The translations under genes were made by a program, and so were the position numbers. A stretch of 64,000 nt of DNA from Archangium sp. (GTDB lineage Bacteria > Myxococcota > Myxococcia > Myxococcales > Myxococcaceae): contig JALHMW010000021.1 in NCBI GenBank assembly GCA_022843845.1, positions 1-64,000 on the forward strand, written 5' to 3'. Below the pieces are notes generated by a model. It did no database searches. It saw nothing but the letters and a program-made list of their open reading frames with translations, and was not told the origin of the DNA. Positions 1 to 8,429 of this stretch are shown here, piece after piece (position 1 is the stretch's first letter; each line of letters opens with the position of its first letter).

Positions 1-111
1 GGGCTCTCCGGCGATTACCCGTGCGGGACTTTCACCCGCTGGAGACGCGCAGCATGGCTCGGCTTCGGCGGTCGCTTCCGCGATCTCCTCCGCTTTGCCT
101 TCACGACGCAC
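1..111 (-). mobile_element. Possible 5' end of a group II intron inserted in the RHS gene
   Basis: Read on the minus strand, the sequence changes abruptly at base 111 from RHS coding to GTGCG, the 5' splice-site signature of bacterial group II introns. Downstream is an RNA-like fold: an outer stem TCTCC/GGAGA (bases 41-45 with 5-9) encloses a stem GCGGG/CCCGC (35-39 with 23-27) around the loop TGAAAGT. The phrase GGGTGAAAGTCCC is typical of the early domain I region of many such introns. The upstream exon would end in CGCCCATG, serving as IBS1. The rest of the intron, any reverse transcriptase and the downstream exon are outside the window, so this is an inference from about 110 bases. A recombined RHS tip is the main alternative. 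Confidence 0.5.
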
Positions 112-3100
112 CATGGGCGGAGCGTAGCCCGTCACCTCATTCACCTTCGAGTACGCAAAGGCATGGGCAGGCTTCCCCGGAGGCGTGAGAGAAGTCAGGT
201 TGCCGTTGCCGTCCCAGCCGAAGGCGTAAGCGGCCATGTCGGGCCGAATGGCCGAGTCGAGTTGGCCAGTGGCGTCGGTGCTGAAGCGCGTCGTACGCGC
301 CAGTCCGTCTGTCATTGAGTCCGCGAAGCCGTTGGCGCCATAGGTGACGTCGATGCGCCGCATGCCCTGGGCGACTCGGGTCGCCCGGCCTCGGCTGTCG
401 TACGTCACCTGGGTGGGGGCAACTCCGGGGGGAGCCGACGAGACGGCGCGTCCCTTGTCGTCGAGCGTCACCGACGACACGCGCCCCAGCGGTGACGTCA
501 GACTCAGTGTCTTGTCATTGGCGGTGTAGACAGACAGCCATCGCTTGCCGTTGATGGTGGACTCTTCCTCGAGGCGACTCAACGTTGAGACATCGCCTGG
601 CGCGGCCAGCGTCACGGTGCGCTTCGCCGTCGACAGGCGCGTCAGGCCCGAGGGCAAGACCAAGGACGTGGAGCCCGGGTAGGTCGACTGGCTGCCAAAC
701 CGTGAGTCCGAGGCCAGTCGAGTCGTCACGACGACTCCATTCGGCGTGGCTGTCGAGGTCACGCCTCCCGAGGCGAACGTCGCCGTGAGGGTGCCATCGG
801 GCGCGGTGGTGCGGTAGCGACGGAGTTGTCCGTCTTCGAGGTACTCGTAGCGAGTGGTCTTGCCCTCTGGCGTCACGGTGGAGACGGCGTACCCACCGCG
901 CAGCGACTCACGCACCAATCGCTTTTCGTTCCCGAGGGCGTTGGTGTCGCCAACCAGCCGGCCATCGGCGTCGTACTGGAAGCGCGCTGTGTTCCCGTTG
1001 GCGTCCTCCCACGACTCGGGCAGGCCGGCTGCGTTCCATCCGACCTTCACTGTGCGCATGCGCCCGTCCACGAGGGACTTCAACCGGCCCGACTCATCCA
1101 CAGTGGCGGTCAGGACGTGGCCGTCCTTCGCCCGGAAGCCAGCGAAGCGCCCCTGACCGTCGCGGAGCACCTGCGTCTCGTCGCCGTTCCTATCGACGAT
1201 GGTCCCCAGCTGTCCCTGGCCATTCCAGACGAAGCGCCAGCTGACGGCGCCCGTCAGCGTCTCGATGGTCCGCAAGTGCCGGCCCGATGGGTCAAAGACG
1301 TACAGCTCGCTGCCATCGCCACTGCCGACGGCCCGCTCGCCAAGGGAGAGGCCTCGCTGCGGTTGCAGCACTTGCACGGTGCCGAACCAGGCTTCAGCGA
1401 AGAGGACTCGGCCGTCAGCCAGGGCGACGACTTCTCTCGTCTGCCCGAGTCTTGCTGCTGGCCCAGGCATGTCGACGTCAGGCGTGCGGCCGAGCGGAAG
1501 TGTCCCGTCTCCGGCGACGGTGCTGATCCGTCCGTCGACGCCGATGACGCGAACCCGGCCGCCTGGGCGCATTCCGCTCCCGCCTCTGTCGGCGACGTAC
1601 ACCCGGCCCTCGGCGTCGGCGGCGACGCCCATGACGTCAGCGAAACGCACTGCGCTGCCGCTGACGCCGTCTTCGACTGACGTGCCGCCCCCCGCCACCA
1701 GGGACACCCGGCCATCGGGTGCAATTCGTCGCAGCGTCGCCCTGTTGTCGGTGATGTAGAGACTTCCGTCTGGCCCCTCAGCCATGCGCTTGCCGAAGGT
1801 GGAGAAGCTGACGCCGAAGGGCGACGCTGCTTCGAGTGGCGTGCTCCCGCCCGAAGAGGCTCCGCCCGCGGCCTTCTCGAGCCTCCCGTCGGTGGTGAGC
1901 TTGAAGAGAACGTCGCCAACCGCACCGCCGCCGAAAGCGAAGAAGTAGAGGCTGCCATCTCGGCTGACGAGCAACGTCTTTGGCGCATCGAGCTTGGTGG
2001 CGGTGGGCGAGTCGCCAACGGCGGGAACTCCACGCATGCCGGAGCCGACGACGGTGGTAACGATGCCCGACTTGCCGTCCACACGCCGAATGCGCTGGTT
2101 GTCGGTGTCGGCGATGTACAAGTCGCCCGCCGGAGTTACCGCCAGGCCATCGATGCCGCTGAAGAGTGCAGCTTTGGCGTCGGCGCCGTCCCCGCCGAAC
2201 CCTCGCGAGGCCAGGTTCCCGGCCACCGACGAAAGCGTCGCGCCATCAGCAGATAGCTTTCGCACCACCCGACTGTTGTCGACGAAGTACAGACTTCCAT
2301 CGGCGCCCGCGACGAGGTGTGAGGGTTGGTTGAGGCCGGCGCCCTTCGCAGGCCCGGTTTCGAGCCGGGAGTTTCCACCCCCCGCAAACACTTGCACCGT
2401 CGCGCCGAGGTCTGACGTGCGCACGGTGTCTCCGGTTCCCGTGTAGAGGGTGCCTGTCGAGGCGGAGTACCCATGCAGGATGCCGAGACTGAGCCCGCCA
2501 AGCGATTCGGGGCCCGCCCAGTTGCCAAGCAGCACTTCCTGCGACTTCGAGATGAACGCCTTTTGCCGGGTGGGTCCGACCTCAACGGCGCCATCGATGG
2601 GCGGCCAGGCCGCGAAGGATGGCGGAGTGAGGACGATGGTCGTCGACACACCGCCGCCTCGACGCGCGGTGCCACCCGTGCGGACGTACATGCCTCCGTA
2701 GACGAAGCCGGCTTTCACCGTTGCGTTGACGGGCCCGCGCACCGTTCGTCCGAAGGCGTCCTTCCCATCCCATGAGACGCGCACCACTTCGCCTTCGCCG
2801 GCGTCAGGAGCGTCGACCGTCACCTGCCTCCCGCCGACTTCCAACACCACGCGTCCGGCCGAGGCGCCCTTCACGCCACCGTCCGCGCCTGTCAGCAGGG
2901 GAACGTCGAGGGAGAACGACGGCCGAGGCTGCCGGTGGCTGTGCAGGAAAGCGGCGATTCCCGTTCCCGGAATCGAAACTGATTCCGAGACTGTCTGGTT
3001 TTGCACGTCGATGATGCTGCCCGTCTCTTTGCACCCTCCGGGACACGCGCCCGGCACCTTTCCGCCGCTGCCAGCGCAGGTGCCGCTGCAGACCCAGGCG

Positions 3101-4422
3101 TAGTTGTCGTCATCCGTCGAAAAGTGTGTCGTCTCGGCCCGGACGTATTGGTTTCCCATCGTCAGTTTCGAGGCGATGACGTCGGCCTCACCGGCCAGCA
3201 GGGGCATCTCACTGTCGACCGCGCCATCACCCGTGACGTCCAGCCCGCCGGCCAACGCCTGCACCACGAGGCCGTTGCTGCCGGCCTTCCACTGAGCCTC
3301 GGCTGGCCGGTAGCTGCCCCGGGGAACGAAGCTGCCCACTGGCGCCGAGAGGAAGTTGTCGACGTAGTACGCGACCGGTTGACTGAAGGTGACGCCTGCT
3401 GCGCCTATCGCGCGGGCTTCATCGACGGAGAACTCCGCTGCGAAGGTGTAGGCCGAGGCGCCCGGCAGGCTGGCCGGCATCGCCTGGGGACCGCGCTTGC
3501 CGACGGTGTACTCCGTCACTCGCAGCGTCACCGTCGACAGTGGGCGTGTGGTGCCGTCGGGCATGTCAGCGACGGCCGTCGTGCCGGGCGGGATGAAGAG
3601 GCGGACGACGCGGCTGCCCGACTCGTCGGTGTGGCTCGAGGCCTCGTGAAAGCCTCCAGCAGGCAGCGCGACCGCCGTCGACTTCTCGTCGACACGCAGC
3701 AACACCACGTCCTCCTCGAGTTGCTGGAAGCGGCCCTTCACCGCGAGGACTTGTCGCTGCGCGGTGAGGAACGCCGGAGCCGCCATCGTCACGGTGTGCT
3801 GGCCCGCTGGGACGACCAGGTCGAAAGCGCCGTCGGCGCGGCTGAAGGTGCTGCCGAGCTCGGGCCTGCCATGAATCGAGATGCGCACTCCGGGAAGGAC
3901 GGTGCCTGAAGGCGTCAGGGTTCTGCCGTGAATGGCTGCAATGACATCACATGAGAGCTTCGACGCGTCTGCGCCCTGCTGGGGAGCACTCGCGCCAGTG
4001 AAGAAGAACTGCATCGCGGCGCAGAAGTCGGTGGAAATCGACTCGTCCGTCGAGGGCAGGGTGAATCGAGGAGTGCCACCAGCCTCGGCGGTCAGGAGGG
4101 GCGATTCGTTTCCCGCCGCATCCCGCGCCTTCACCGTCAACCGCTCGTGCGCTCCAACAGCCAGGCCTGTGAGTGCGAAGGTTGGCGTCGTCGTCTCCGC
4201 CAGGCGTTGGCCTTCCTTCTCGACGATGTAGCCCGTGACACCGACGTCGTCGGAGGCGTCCGGCCAGCTGGCCGTCGCGCCGGTCTCAGTCACGTCAGTC
4301 AGAGTGATGACTGCGTCAGGAGGCCACGTCGGCGCAGTGACGTCTTTCCCGTCGGGCAGCTCCTTCTGGCAGGTGCAGGAAGCCCCCCATGCAAGGAACA
4401 TCACGCCAAGCGTTCGTCGCAT
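1..4422 (-). CDS. RHS/YD-repeat protein with teneurin-like domain order, cut by the window edge
   Basis: Very large cell-surface or secreted protein of the RHS/YD-repeat class; 1474 codons are visible and the 3' end lies beyond base 1. From the ATG at 4422 it begins with a short basic and hydrophobic stretch ending in Cys pairs (MRRTLGVMFLAWGASC), which looks like a lipoprotein-type signal with a loose lipobox. Next come a fibronectin III-like domain (about residues 35-112), a carboxypeptidase-regulatory/CnaB-like domain (about 160-250), at least four NHL-type propeller repeats (about 690-970, with phrases such as GDLYIADTDNQRIRRVDG) and YD repeats (from about 1040, e.g. YDADGRLVGDTNALGN). 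The conserved GNLTSLTPPGKPAHAF motif sits near 1407. RHS similarity stops at base 112, after YAPPM. From there the frame stays open but reads unlike RHS, in what looks like a group II intron (separate entry). RHS proteins often carry a C-terminal toxin or variable tip, which is not visible here. The architecture is clear; the function is not known. Confidence 0.85.
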   Translation of the reverse strand, partial: MRRTLGVMFLAWGASCTCQKELPDGKDVTAPTWPPDAVITLTDVTETGATASWPDASDDVGVTGYIVEKEGQRLAETTTPTFALTGLAVGAHERLTVKARDAAGNESPLLTAEAGGTPRFTLPSTDESISTDFCAAMQFFFTGASAPQQGADASKLSCDVIAAIHGRTLTPSGTVLPGVRISIHGRPELGSTFSRADGAFDLVVPAGQHTVTMAAPAFLTAQRQVLAVKGRFQQLEEDVVLLRVDEKSTAVALPAGGFHEASSHTDESGSRVVRLFIPPGTTAVADMPDGTTRPLSTVTLRVTEYTVGKRGPQAMPASLPGASAYTFAAEFSVDEARAIGAAGVTFSQPVAYYVDNFLSAPVGSFVPRGSYRPAEAQWKAGSNGLVVQALAGGLDVTGDGAVDSEMPLLAGEADVIASKLTMGNQYVRAETTHFSTDDDNYAWVCSGTCAGSGGKVPGACPGGCKETGSIIDVQNQTVSESVSIPGTGIAAFLHSHRQPRPSFSLDVPLLTGADGGVKGASAGRVVLEVGGRQVTVDAPDAGEGEVVRVSWDGKDAFGRTVRGPVNATVKAGFVYGGMYVRTGGTARRGGGVSTTIVLTPPSFAAWPPIDGAVEVGPTRQKAFISKSQEVLLGNWAGPESLGGLSLGILHGYSASTGTLYTGTGDTVRTSDLGATVQVFAGGGNSRLETGPAKGAGLNQPSHLVAGADGSLYFVDNSRVVRKLSADGATLSSVAGNLASRGFGGDGADAKAALFSGIDGLAVTPAGDLYIADTDNQRIRRVDGKSGIVTTVVGSGMRGVPAVGDSPTATKLDAPKTLLVSRDGSLYFFAFGGGAVGDVLFKLTTDGRLEKAAGGASSGGSTPLEAASPFGVSFSTFGKRMAEGPDGSLYITDNRATLRRIAPDGRVSLVAGGGTSVEDGVSGSAVRFADVMGVAADAEGRVYVADRGGSGMRPGGRVRVIGVDGRISTVAGDGTLPLGRTPDVDMPGPAARLGQTREVVALADGRVLFAEAWFGTVQVLQPQRGLSLGERAVGSGDGSELYVFDPSGRHLRTIETLTGAVSWRFVWNGQGQLGTIVDRNGDETQVLRDGQGRFAGFRAKDGHVLTATVDESGRLKSLVDGRMRTVKVGWNAAGLPESWEDANGNTARFQYDADGRLVGDTNALGNEKRLVRESLRGGYAVSTVTPEGKTTRYEYLEDGQLRRYRTTAPDGTLTATFASGGVTSTATPNGVVVTTRLASDSRFGSQSTYPGSTSLVLPSGLTRLSTAKRTVTLAAPGDVSTLSRLEEESTINGKRWLSVYTANDKTLSLTSPLGRVSSVTLDDKGRAVSSAPPGVAPTQVTYDSRGRATRVAQGMRRIDVTYGANGFADSMTDGLARTTRFSTDATGQLDSAIRPDMAAYAFGWDGNGNLTSLTPPGKPAHAFAYSKVNEVTGYAPPMVRREGKAEEIAEATAEAEPCCASPAGESPARVIAGEP

Positions 4423-4733
4423 TGCGTGACTGTTATTCGAACCCTGCATTCGTTCAAGCGCTCGGGCGCTTCCCGTTCGACGCGGAGCCGGAACGTCGTG
4501 AGAATCAGGCGCGAAGATCGGCCTCCGTGAACGGCGCGTTGAAGCTGGTGCACCTTCGCGCTGGCACCCGACCGCCGGGGCCTGGCGAGGGGCGAGAGAA
4601 GGTCTCACTCCCGCCTGCACAGTCAACTCGCTGGCGCGGTGCTGATGGTAATGCCGACGCAGAGGCGCATGATCCGCAAGCGTTCCAGATCCACTGGAGA
4701 ACGCTCGAATCTGGTACGACGCCTCTTGAAACC
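4423..4733. other. Divergent intergenic region, 311 bp, no gene seen
   Basis: This space separates the start of the RHS gene (minus strand) from the start of the response regulator (plus strand) and should hold promoters for both. An ORF in the regulator's frame continues upstream through it, but its translation resembles no known domain and the REC domain begins at the ATG at 4734, so the extension is not taken as coding. A TGGCAC near 4564 has no properly spaced TTGC, so it is not a convincing sigma-54 site. No other signal was recognised. Confidence 0.5.
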
Positions 4734-6131
4734 ATGGCTCAGATTCTCCTGGTCGACGATGAAAAGGTCGCGCGTTCGCTCTACGCAGATTTCCTCACGG
4801 GAGCTGGCCACCAGGTCGAGGCGGTTTCATCGACCGCCGACGCGATGACGGCGCTCGCCGCGCACCGGTTCGATCTCGTCGTCACCGATCTGATCTTCCC
4901 GCAGTCCGACGGCATGGAGCTGCTGCAGTGGGTGAAGTCGCAGCACCCCGGCACCGAGGTGTTCGTCATCACCGCGCTCGACAAGGTCGAGCCCGCGGTC
5001 CGCGCGATCAAGAGCGGCGCGTCGGACTACCTCGTGAAGCCGGTCACACCCGAGGTGCTGGCGCAGGCGGTGACGCGCGCGCTGACGCAGAACTCGCTGC
5101 TGAAGGATCACGAGGCGCTGCGCCGGTACGTGACGTTGCTCGAGGCGGGGCAGCGCATCGCCACCACGCTCGATCGCGAGCGCCTCGTCGAGACCGCGAC
5201 CAGCGGGTTCCTCGCGCTCTGCGTCGCCGACGCGACCGCGCTCTTCTTGCGAGAGCAGGACTCGCTGACCCTCGCGGGGTGGGCCGGTGTGCCGCCAGCC
5301 GATCGTGAAGCGCTCTCGGCGCTCGTCACGCCGCAGGTGACCGCTGCGCTGCAGGACCTGAGCCGCGTCGGGCACGAGCTCACCCTTACCGATATCGAGG
5401 GCCCGTATGAGACGGCCTTCCTGCTGCCCATCGTCGACGGCGACGTCCAGCTCGGCGCGGTGCTCCTGCTCTTCTCGGGCGACATTCCCGAGTCTGGCGT
5501 CGAAGCGGGCGCCTACCTCGGCCGGCACCTCGCGCTCGCGCTCAAGAACCTGGGGCGCTTCGCCGAGGTGGAAGATCTCGTCTACCTCGACGATCTCACG
5601 CACCTCTTCAACAGCCGCTACCTCGAGCTGGTGCTGGACAAAGAGTTCAAGAACGCGACGCGCGCCGAGAAGCCGTTCTCGCTGCTGTTCCTCGACCTCG
5701 ACTACTTCAAGAGCGTCAACGACACGCACGGCCACGTGGTGGGCTCGAAGCTGCTGGTCGAGGTGTCGCGCGTGCTGAAGGGCTGCGTGCGTGACAACGA
5801 CGTGGTGTGCCGGTGGGGCGGCGACGAGTACGTGCTGCTGCTGCGCGGCACCGACTCGGGCGGAGCGCTGAAAGTCGCCGAGCGCATTCGGCGGGCCGTC
5901 GAGAGCCACCGCTTCCTGGCGCGTGAGGGCTTCGGGCTGAACATCACGACGTGCATCGGCATCGCGACGTACCCGGAGCACGCGACCGAGAAAGATGGCC
6001 TGCTCGACTTCGCCGATCGCGCCATGTACCGGGGCAAGAAGGGCACGCGGAACATCATCTACATGGCGTCCAAGGGGCTCGAGGCGACGCCGGCCGCACG
6101 GCATCAGACGCAGCCTCCGACCGAGGAGTAG
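4734..6131 (+). CDS. Response regulator with REC, GAF-like and GGDEF domains
   Basis: Predicted diguanylate cyclase response regulator of 465 aa, making c-di-GMP from GTP in the cytoplasm under phosphorelay control. The N-terminal receiver domain (about 1-120) has the acidic pair D8-D9, phospho-acceptor D52 in VVTDLIFP, a Thr in VITA and the conserved Lys in YLVKP. A central region (about 140-285) looks like a GAF sensor. The C-terminal GGDEF domain carries the motif RWGGDEYV, with Tyr in place of the usual Phe. It also has RDND placed exactly five residues before GGDEY, the layout of the RxxD inhibitory I-site. The ATG at 4734 opens directly into the REC domain; it has no strong Shine-Dalgarno sequence. 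No histidine kinase is adjacent, so its partner is probably encoded elsewhere. Confidence 0.9.
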   Translation: MAQILLVDDEKVARSLYADFLTGAGHQVEAVSSTADAMTALAAHRFDLVVTDLIFPQSDGMELLQWVKSQHPGTEVFVITALDKVEPAVRAIKSGASDYLVKPVTPEVLAQAVTRALTQNSLLKDHEALRRYVTLLEAGQRIATTLDRERLVETATSGFLALCVADATALFLREQDSLTLAGWAGVPPADREALSALVTPQVTAALQDLSRVGHELTLTDIEGPYETAFLLPIVDGDVQLGAVLLLFSGDIPESGVEAGAYLGRHLALALKNLGRFAEVEDLVYLDDLTHLFNSRYLELVLDKEFKNATRAEKPFSLLFLDLDYFKSVNDTHGHVVGSKLLVEVSRVLKGCVRDNDVVCRWGGDEYVLLLRGTDSGGALKVAERIRRAVESHRFLAREGFGLNITTCIGIATYPEHATEKDGLLDFADRAMYRGKKGTRNIIYMASKGLEATPAARHQTQPPTEE

Positions 6132-6134
6132 TCG

Positions 6135-6169
6135 TCACTCGACGTCGTGGACGATGCGCGTGTTGGTGC
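6135..6169. repeat. Copy 1 of a 35-bp imperfect direct repeat (3'-end remnant of the secretin-like gene)
   Basis: About 30 of 35 bases match 6979-7013, which is the 3' end and stop codon of the secretin N-domain gene. Read on the minus strand this copy gives ERTNTRIVHDVE then stop, against DTRTNTLIVRDVE then stop in the intact gene. The two copies flank the membrane protein gene at 6207-6977. The simplest reading is that this is the displaced old end of the gene, left when the intervening DNA was inserted. Confidence 0.65.
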
Positions 6170-6206
6170 GCTCAGGTGCCTTCGGACCGATGGTACGCTC
6201 GGCAGG

Positions 6207-6977
6207 ATGGACTCTGTTTCCGGGAGGCACGTTGGGCTCACAGCATTCCTGATCGGGCTCCCTGCGAGCTGCTGTGGGTACTTCGTCGCTGCGACTTTCT
6301 ACTCGCCGGCAGATCGCCTTCTTGGCGGTCTCGTTGGCTCCATCGCTGCTGCGGCCGTGCTCTGGTCGCTGTGGCGAGACACCGTAGTGATTGCGAAGAC
6401 TGCCCTGGTCGCATCGATCTTCATGACAGCCATTTCAGTGTTTTCGTTGTTCACGCCCGGCGCCCCATGGCCGTTCTTTGGCTCGATGGCCGGGCTCGCC
6501 TCTTGCCTCTGGCTGTACGCCTCACCGCCGGGTCGAAAGCTCGGTCACCATCTCCTCGATGCTGGCCGAGCACCCGTCTTCGATGCCGAAGGCGTTCAGT
6601 TTACCGTCATGGTCCCGCCCTCGCTCAAGGCCAACTCCCCGCTCATCCTCGAAGTGCAGGCAGAGAATTGTTGGAGTGCGGAGCGAGTTCTCGAGTTCCA
6701 GCTCGGTGCTTTTCACACTCCGCTCAGACTTGGGGCCTTGGAGGGTTTGCGATCGCAGGTTGTGATTCCGGCCGAGCACCTGCCTGAGGGCAAAGGGCAT
6801 CTGCTCAGCGTGGTGTTGGACGTTGAGGCCTTTGGATGGCGCGGCCGGCGCGTCAAGCCGCGCCGTGCGCAAGAAATCGCTCAGCAAGTCAAAGGTTACG
6901 AGACGGCCGCGCTGCTCCTTGTCGGGATTCTCAGGTGGGGCGGCGGCGTTCGACTCACGACGAAGCTCGAGCCGTAG
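6207..6977 (+). CDS. Hypothetical membrane protein with C-terminal soluble domain
   Basis: Unrecognised protein of 256 aa. The first half holds four hydrophobic segments (about residues 8-30, 36-55, 61-84 and 90-107), followed by about 140 residues of soluble sequence rich in beta-forming residues. A longer ORF starts at 6147, but the ATG at 6207 begins just before the first membrane segment and after the duplicated 35-bp repeat, so it is preferred; the ribosome site is weak. Third positions use A and T more freely than in the neighbours, which fits foreign origin. The gene lies entirely between the two copies of the repeat and ends 2 bp before the opposite-strand secretin-like gene. No function is proposed. 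Confidence 0.6.
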   Translation: MDSVSGRHVGLTAFLIGLPASCCGYFVAATFYSPADRLLGGLVGSIAAAAVLWSLWRDTVVIAKTALVASIFMTAISVFSLFTPGAPWPFFGSMAGLASCLWLYASPPGRKLGHHLLDAGRAPVFDAEGVQFTVMVPPSLKANSPLILEVQAENCWSAERVLEFQLGAFHTPLRLGALEGLRSQVVIPAEHLPEGKGHLLSVVLDVEAFGWRGRRVKPRRAQEIAQQVKGYETAALLLVGILRWGGGVRLTTKLEP

Positions 6978-6978
6978 C

Positions 6979-7013
6979 TCATTCCACGTCGCGAACGATG
7001 AGCGTGTTGGTGC
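6979..7013. repeat. Copy 2 of the 35-bp imperfect direct repeat
   Basis: This copy forms the last codons and stop of the secretin N-domain gene on the minus strand and matches 6135-6169 at about 30 of 35 positions. Similarity ends just upstream of the repeat in the coding sequence. The pattern of a duplicated gene end bracketing an insert resembles integration that restores the target's 3' end, but no integrase is present. Confidence 0.65.
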
Positions 7014-7464
7014 GGGTGTCGACCGTCACCGAGCCACGCGGTGACAGCATCGCCTTCACCTGCGCGGCGAGCTCCTCTGCGGTCGCGTAGTTCACCGGAA
7101 TCAGCCTGACCGTCAGCGGCTTCTCGGCGAATTCCGCGTCTCTCCGCCGCCTGCGGGCTTCGGCTTCTTCGGCGAGCCGGGCGAGCGGCGCGACGCGCAC
7201 GATGCTCCCCAGCCGCTCGACGCCCAGCCCCTTCGACGCCACCACCGCCCGAAACGCCTCGTCCCACGGCACGTTCCGCAGCCGCAGCGACACCTTGCCC
7301 GACACCTCGTCACTGGTGACGAGGTTGAAGCGGCCGACCTCGGCGAAGAGCCGCAACACCGAGTGCACGTCGGCGTTCGAGAGCTCCAGGCTGATGCGTT
7401 TCGGAGGCTCGGCCGCGCTGGAGGCCGTGCCGAAGAGGACCAGGAGCGTGAGGGCGAAGCGCAT
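6979..7464 (-). CDS. Exported secretin N-domain (STN/N1) protein, PilQ/GspD-like, lacking the pore domain
   Basis: Small exported protein of 161 aa related to the periplasmic N-terminal part of secretins such as PilQ. From the ATG at 7464 it has a signal peptide (MRFALTLLVLFGTASSA) and then an STN-type domain with LSNADVHSVLRLFAEVGRFN, NVPWDEAF and a KGLG motif. A second N1-like fold follows (PLTVRLIPVNYATAEELA) with the TNTLIVRD signature near the end. It stops there: the secretin beta-barrel is absent, so it cannot form an outer-membrane gate. It may be an accessory periplasmic domain protein or a truncated secretin. A start at 7503 would add 13 residues before the signal peptide and is less likely. 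A repeat of its 3' end lies at 6135-6169. Confidence 0.75.
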   Translation of the reverse strand: MRFALTLLVLFGTASSAAEPPKRISLELSNADVHSVLRLFAEVGRFNLVTSDEVSGKVSLRLRNVPWDEAFRAVVASKGLGVERLGSIVRVAPLARLAEEAEARRRRRDAEFAEKPLTVRLIPVNYATAEELAAQVKAMLSPRGSVTVDTRTNTLIVRDVE

Positions 7465-7514
7465 GCGGCCCCGAGGGTCGCCGGGGCTCCACGCTGACGT
7501 CAAATGGCGAAGCC

Positions 7515-8390
7515 CTACTTCTTGCCGGGCTCGGGCAGCGAGAAGATGAACATCGCGCCACCGGCGAGCAGCGCCGCGGCGCCACCGATCATCAGCGCGT
7601 TCGCCGGAACGGCCTTCGCGTTCGCCGAGTTCGCGAACTCCTGACGCTGCGTGCGATTGAGCATCGTGTTCTGCGCCTGCTGAGCGTCGGCCGCCGAGCC
7701 GACCGCGAAGTAGATGCCCGTGCCACCGGCCGCGACGCCGACGCCCATCGCGATGATCGACACGATGCGCAGCACGTTGGCCGGCGGCCCTTCATCTGAC
7801 GTCTGGCCCTTCGCGATGGCGGCCTCAGGGAGCGCCTGCTCGGTCGACAGCAGCGGCGGCTGCACGGGCTCGAACGTGAGGGAGGCGACCTGGCCCGACT
7901 TCACGCGCAGGCGGGTCGTCTTCTTGCCGCCCGGGAAGACGGCTTCGACCTCGTACTCGCCCGGCGTCGCGAAGAGGGCGATGGGCGCGCCCGGGTACTC
8001 GCGGCCCTGCACGCTGATGCGAGAGGCGCGGGGCGCGAAGACTTCGACGAGCCCCTTCCCTTCTGCGCCGGCCTTCCCGAGGTGGGTGCCGACGATCTGC
8101 GCGACCGCGGGCGCGTCGGTCGCCTCGGGCGCACGAGCGAGCGCGAGGCGGTAGTAGAGGGTCGCCGACGCGGTGTCGCCCAGCTTGTCGTAGGCCTTCC
8201 CCAGGCGCTTCGCCGAGTCGGGCGTGCCCTTGAAGCGCTCGGCCTCCCGGTACAGCGCGATCGCGGCGGCGTCTTCGTTCTTCGCGGTCATCGCCTCGGC
8301 GCGCGCGAAGAAGTCTGCGTAGCCGGCCTCACCCTCGGCCTCGCCAGGCAGGCCAGCAAGCATGAGGCTCACCATCAACGAAACGATCAC
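7515..8390 (-). CDS. TPR/PEGA-like envelope protein with C-terminal membrane segments
   Basis: Probable envelope protein of 291 aa. It starts with a short hydrophobic signal (MIVSLMVSLMLAGLPG) and has TPR-like helices (about 25-100, e.g. AIALYREAERFKG). A beta-rich segment of PEGA type follows (about 110-170), in which PGAPIALFATPGEYEVEAVF resembles the usual GYEVTVTLPG-style repeat. The last 90 residues contain two hydrophobic segments (ILRIVSIIAMGVGV and ALMIGGAAALLAGGAMFIF). This arrangement is common in myxobacterial proteins of unknown role. The GTG at 8390 is used; an ATG five codons later is an alternative. It lies 72 bp downstream of the mlaD-like gene on the same strand, separated by a hairpin. 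Confidence 0.7.
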   Translation of the reverse strand: MIVSLMVSLMLAGLPGEAEGEAGYADFFARAEAMTAKNEDAAAIALYREAERFKGTPDSAKRLGKAYDKLGDTASATLYYRLALARAPEATDAPAVAQIVGTHLGKAGAEGKGLVEVFAPRASRISVQGREYPGAPIALFATPGEYEVEAVFPGGKKTTRLRVKSGQVASLTFEPVQPPLLSTEQALPEAAIAKGQTSDEGPPANVLRIVSIIAMGVGVAAGGTGIYFAVGSAADAQQAQNTMLNRTQRQEFANSANAKAVPANALMIGGAAALLAGGAMFIFSLPEPGKK

Positions 8391-8429
8391 AGGGCACCCC
8401 GACGGTCGAAACTGGAAACGGCGTCTACA

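Noticed and set aside
4561..4580. TGGCAC as a sigma-54 promoter upstream of the response regulator
   Set aside because: The required GC element (TTGC at fixed distance) is missing.
4827..6104. A 425-codon open frame on the minus strand opposite the response regulator
   Set aside because: It lies wholly antisense to a clear REC-GAF-GGDEF gene, with the Val/Arg/Asp/Glu-heavy composition of high-GC shadow frames and no recognisable motif.
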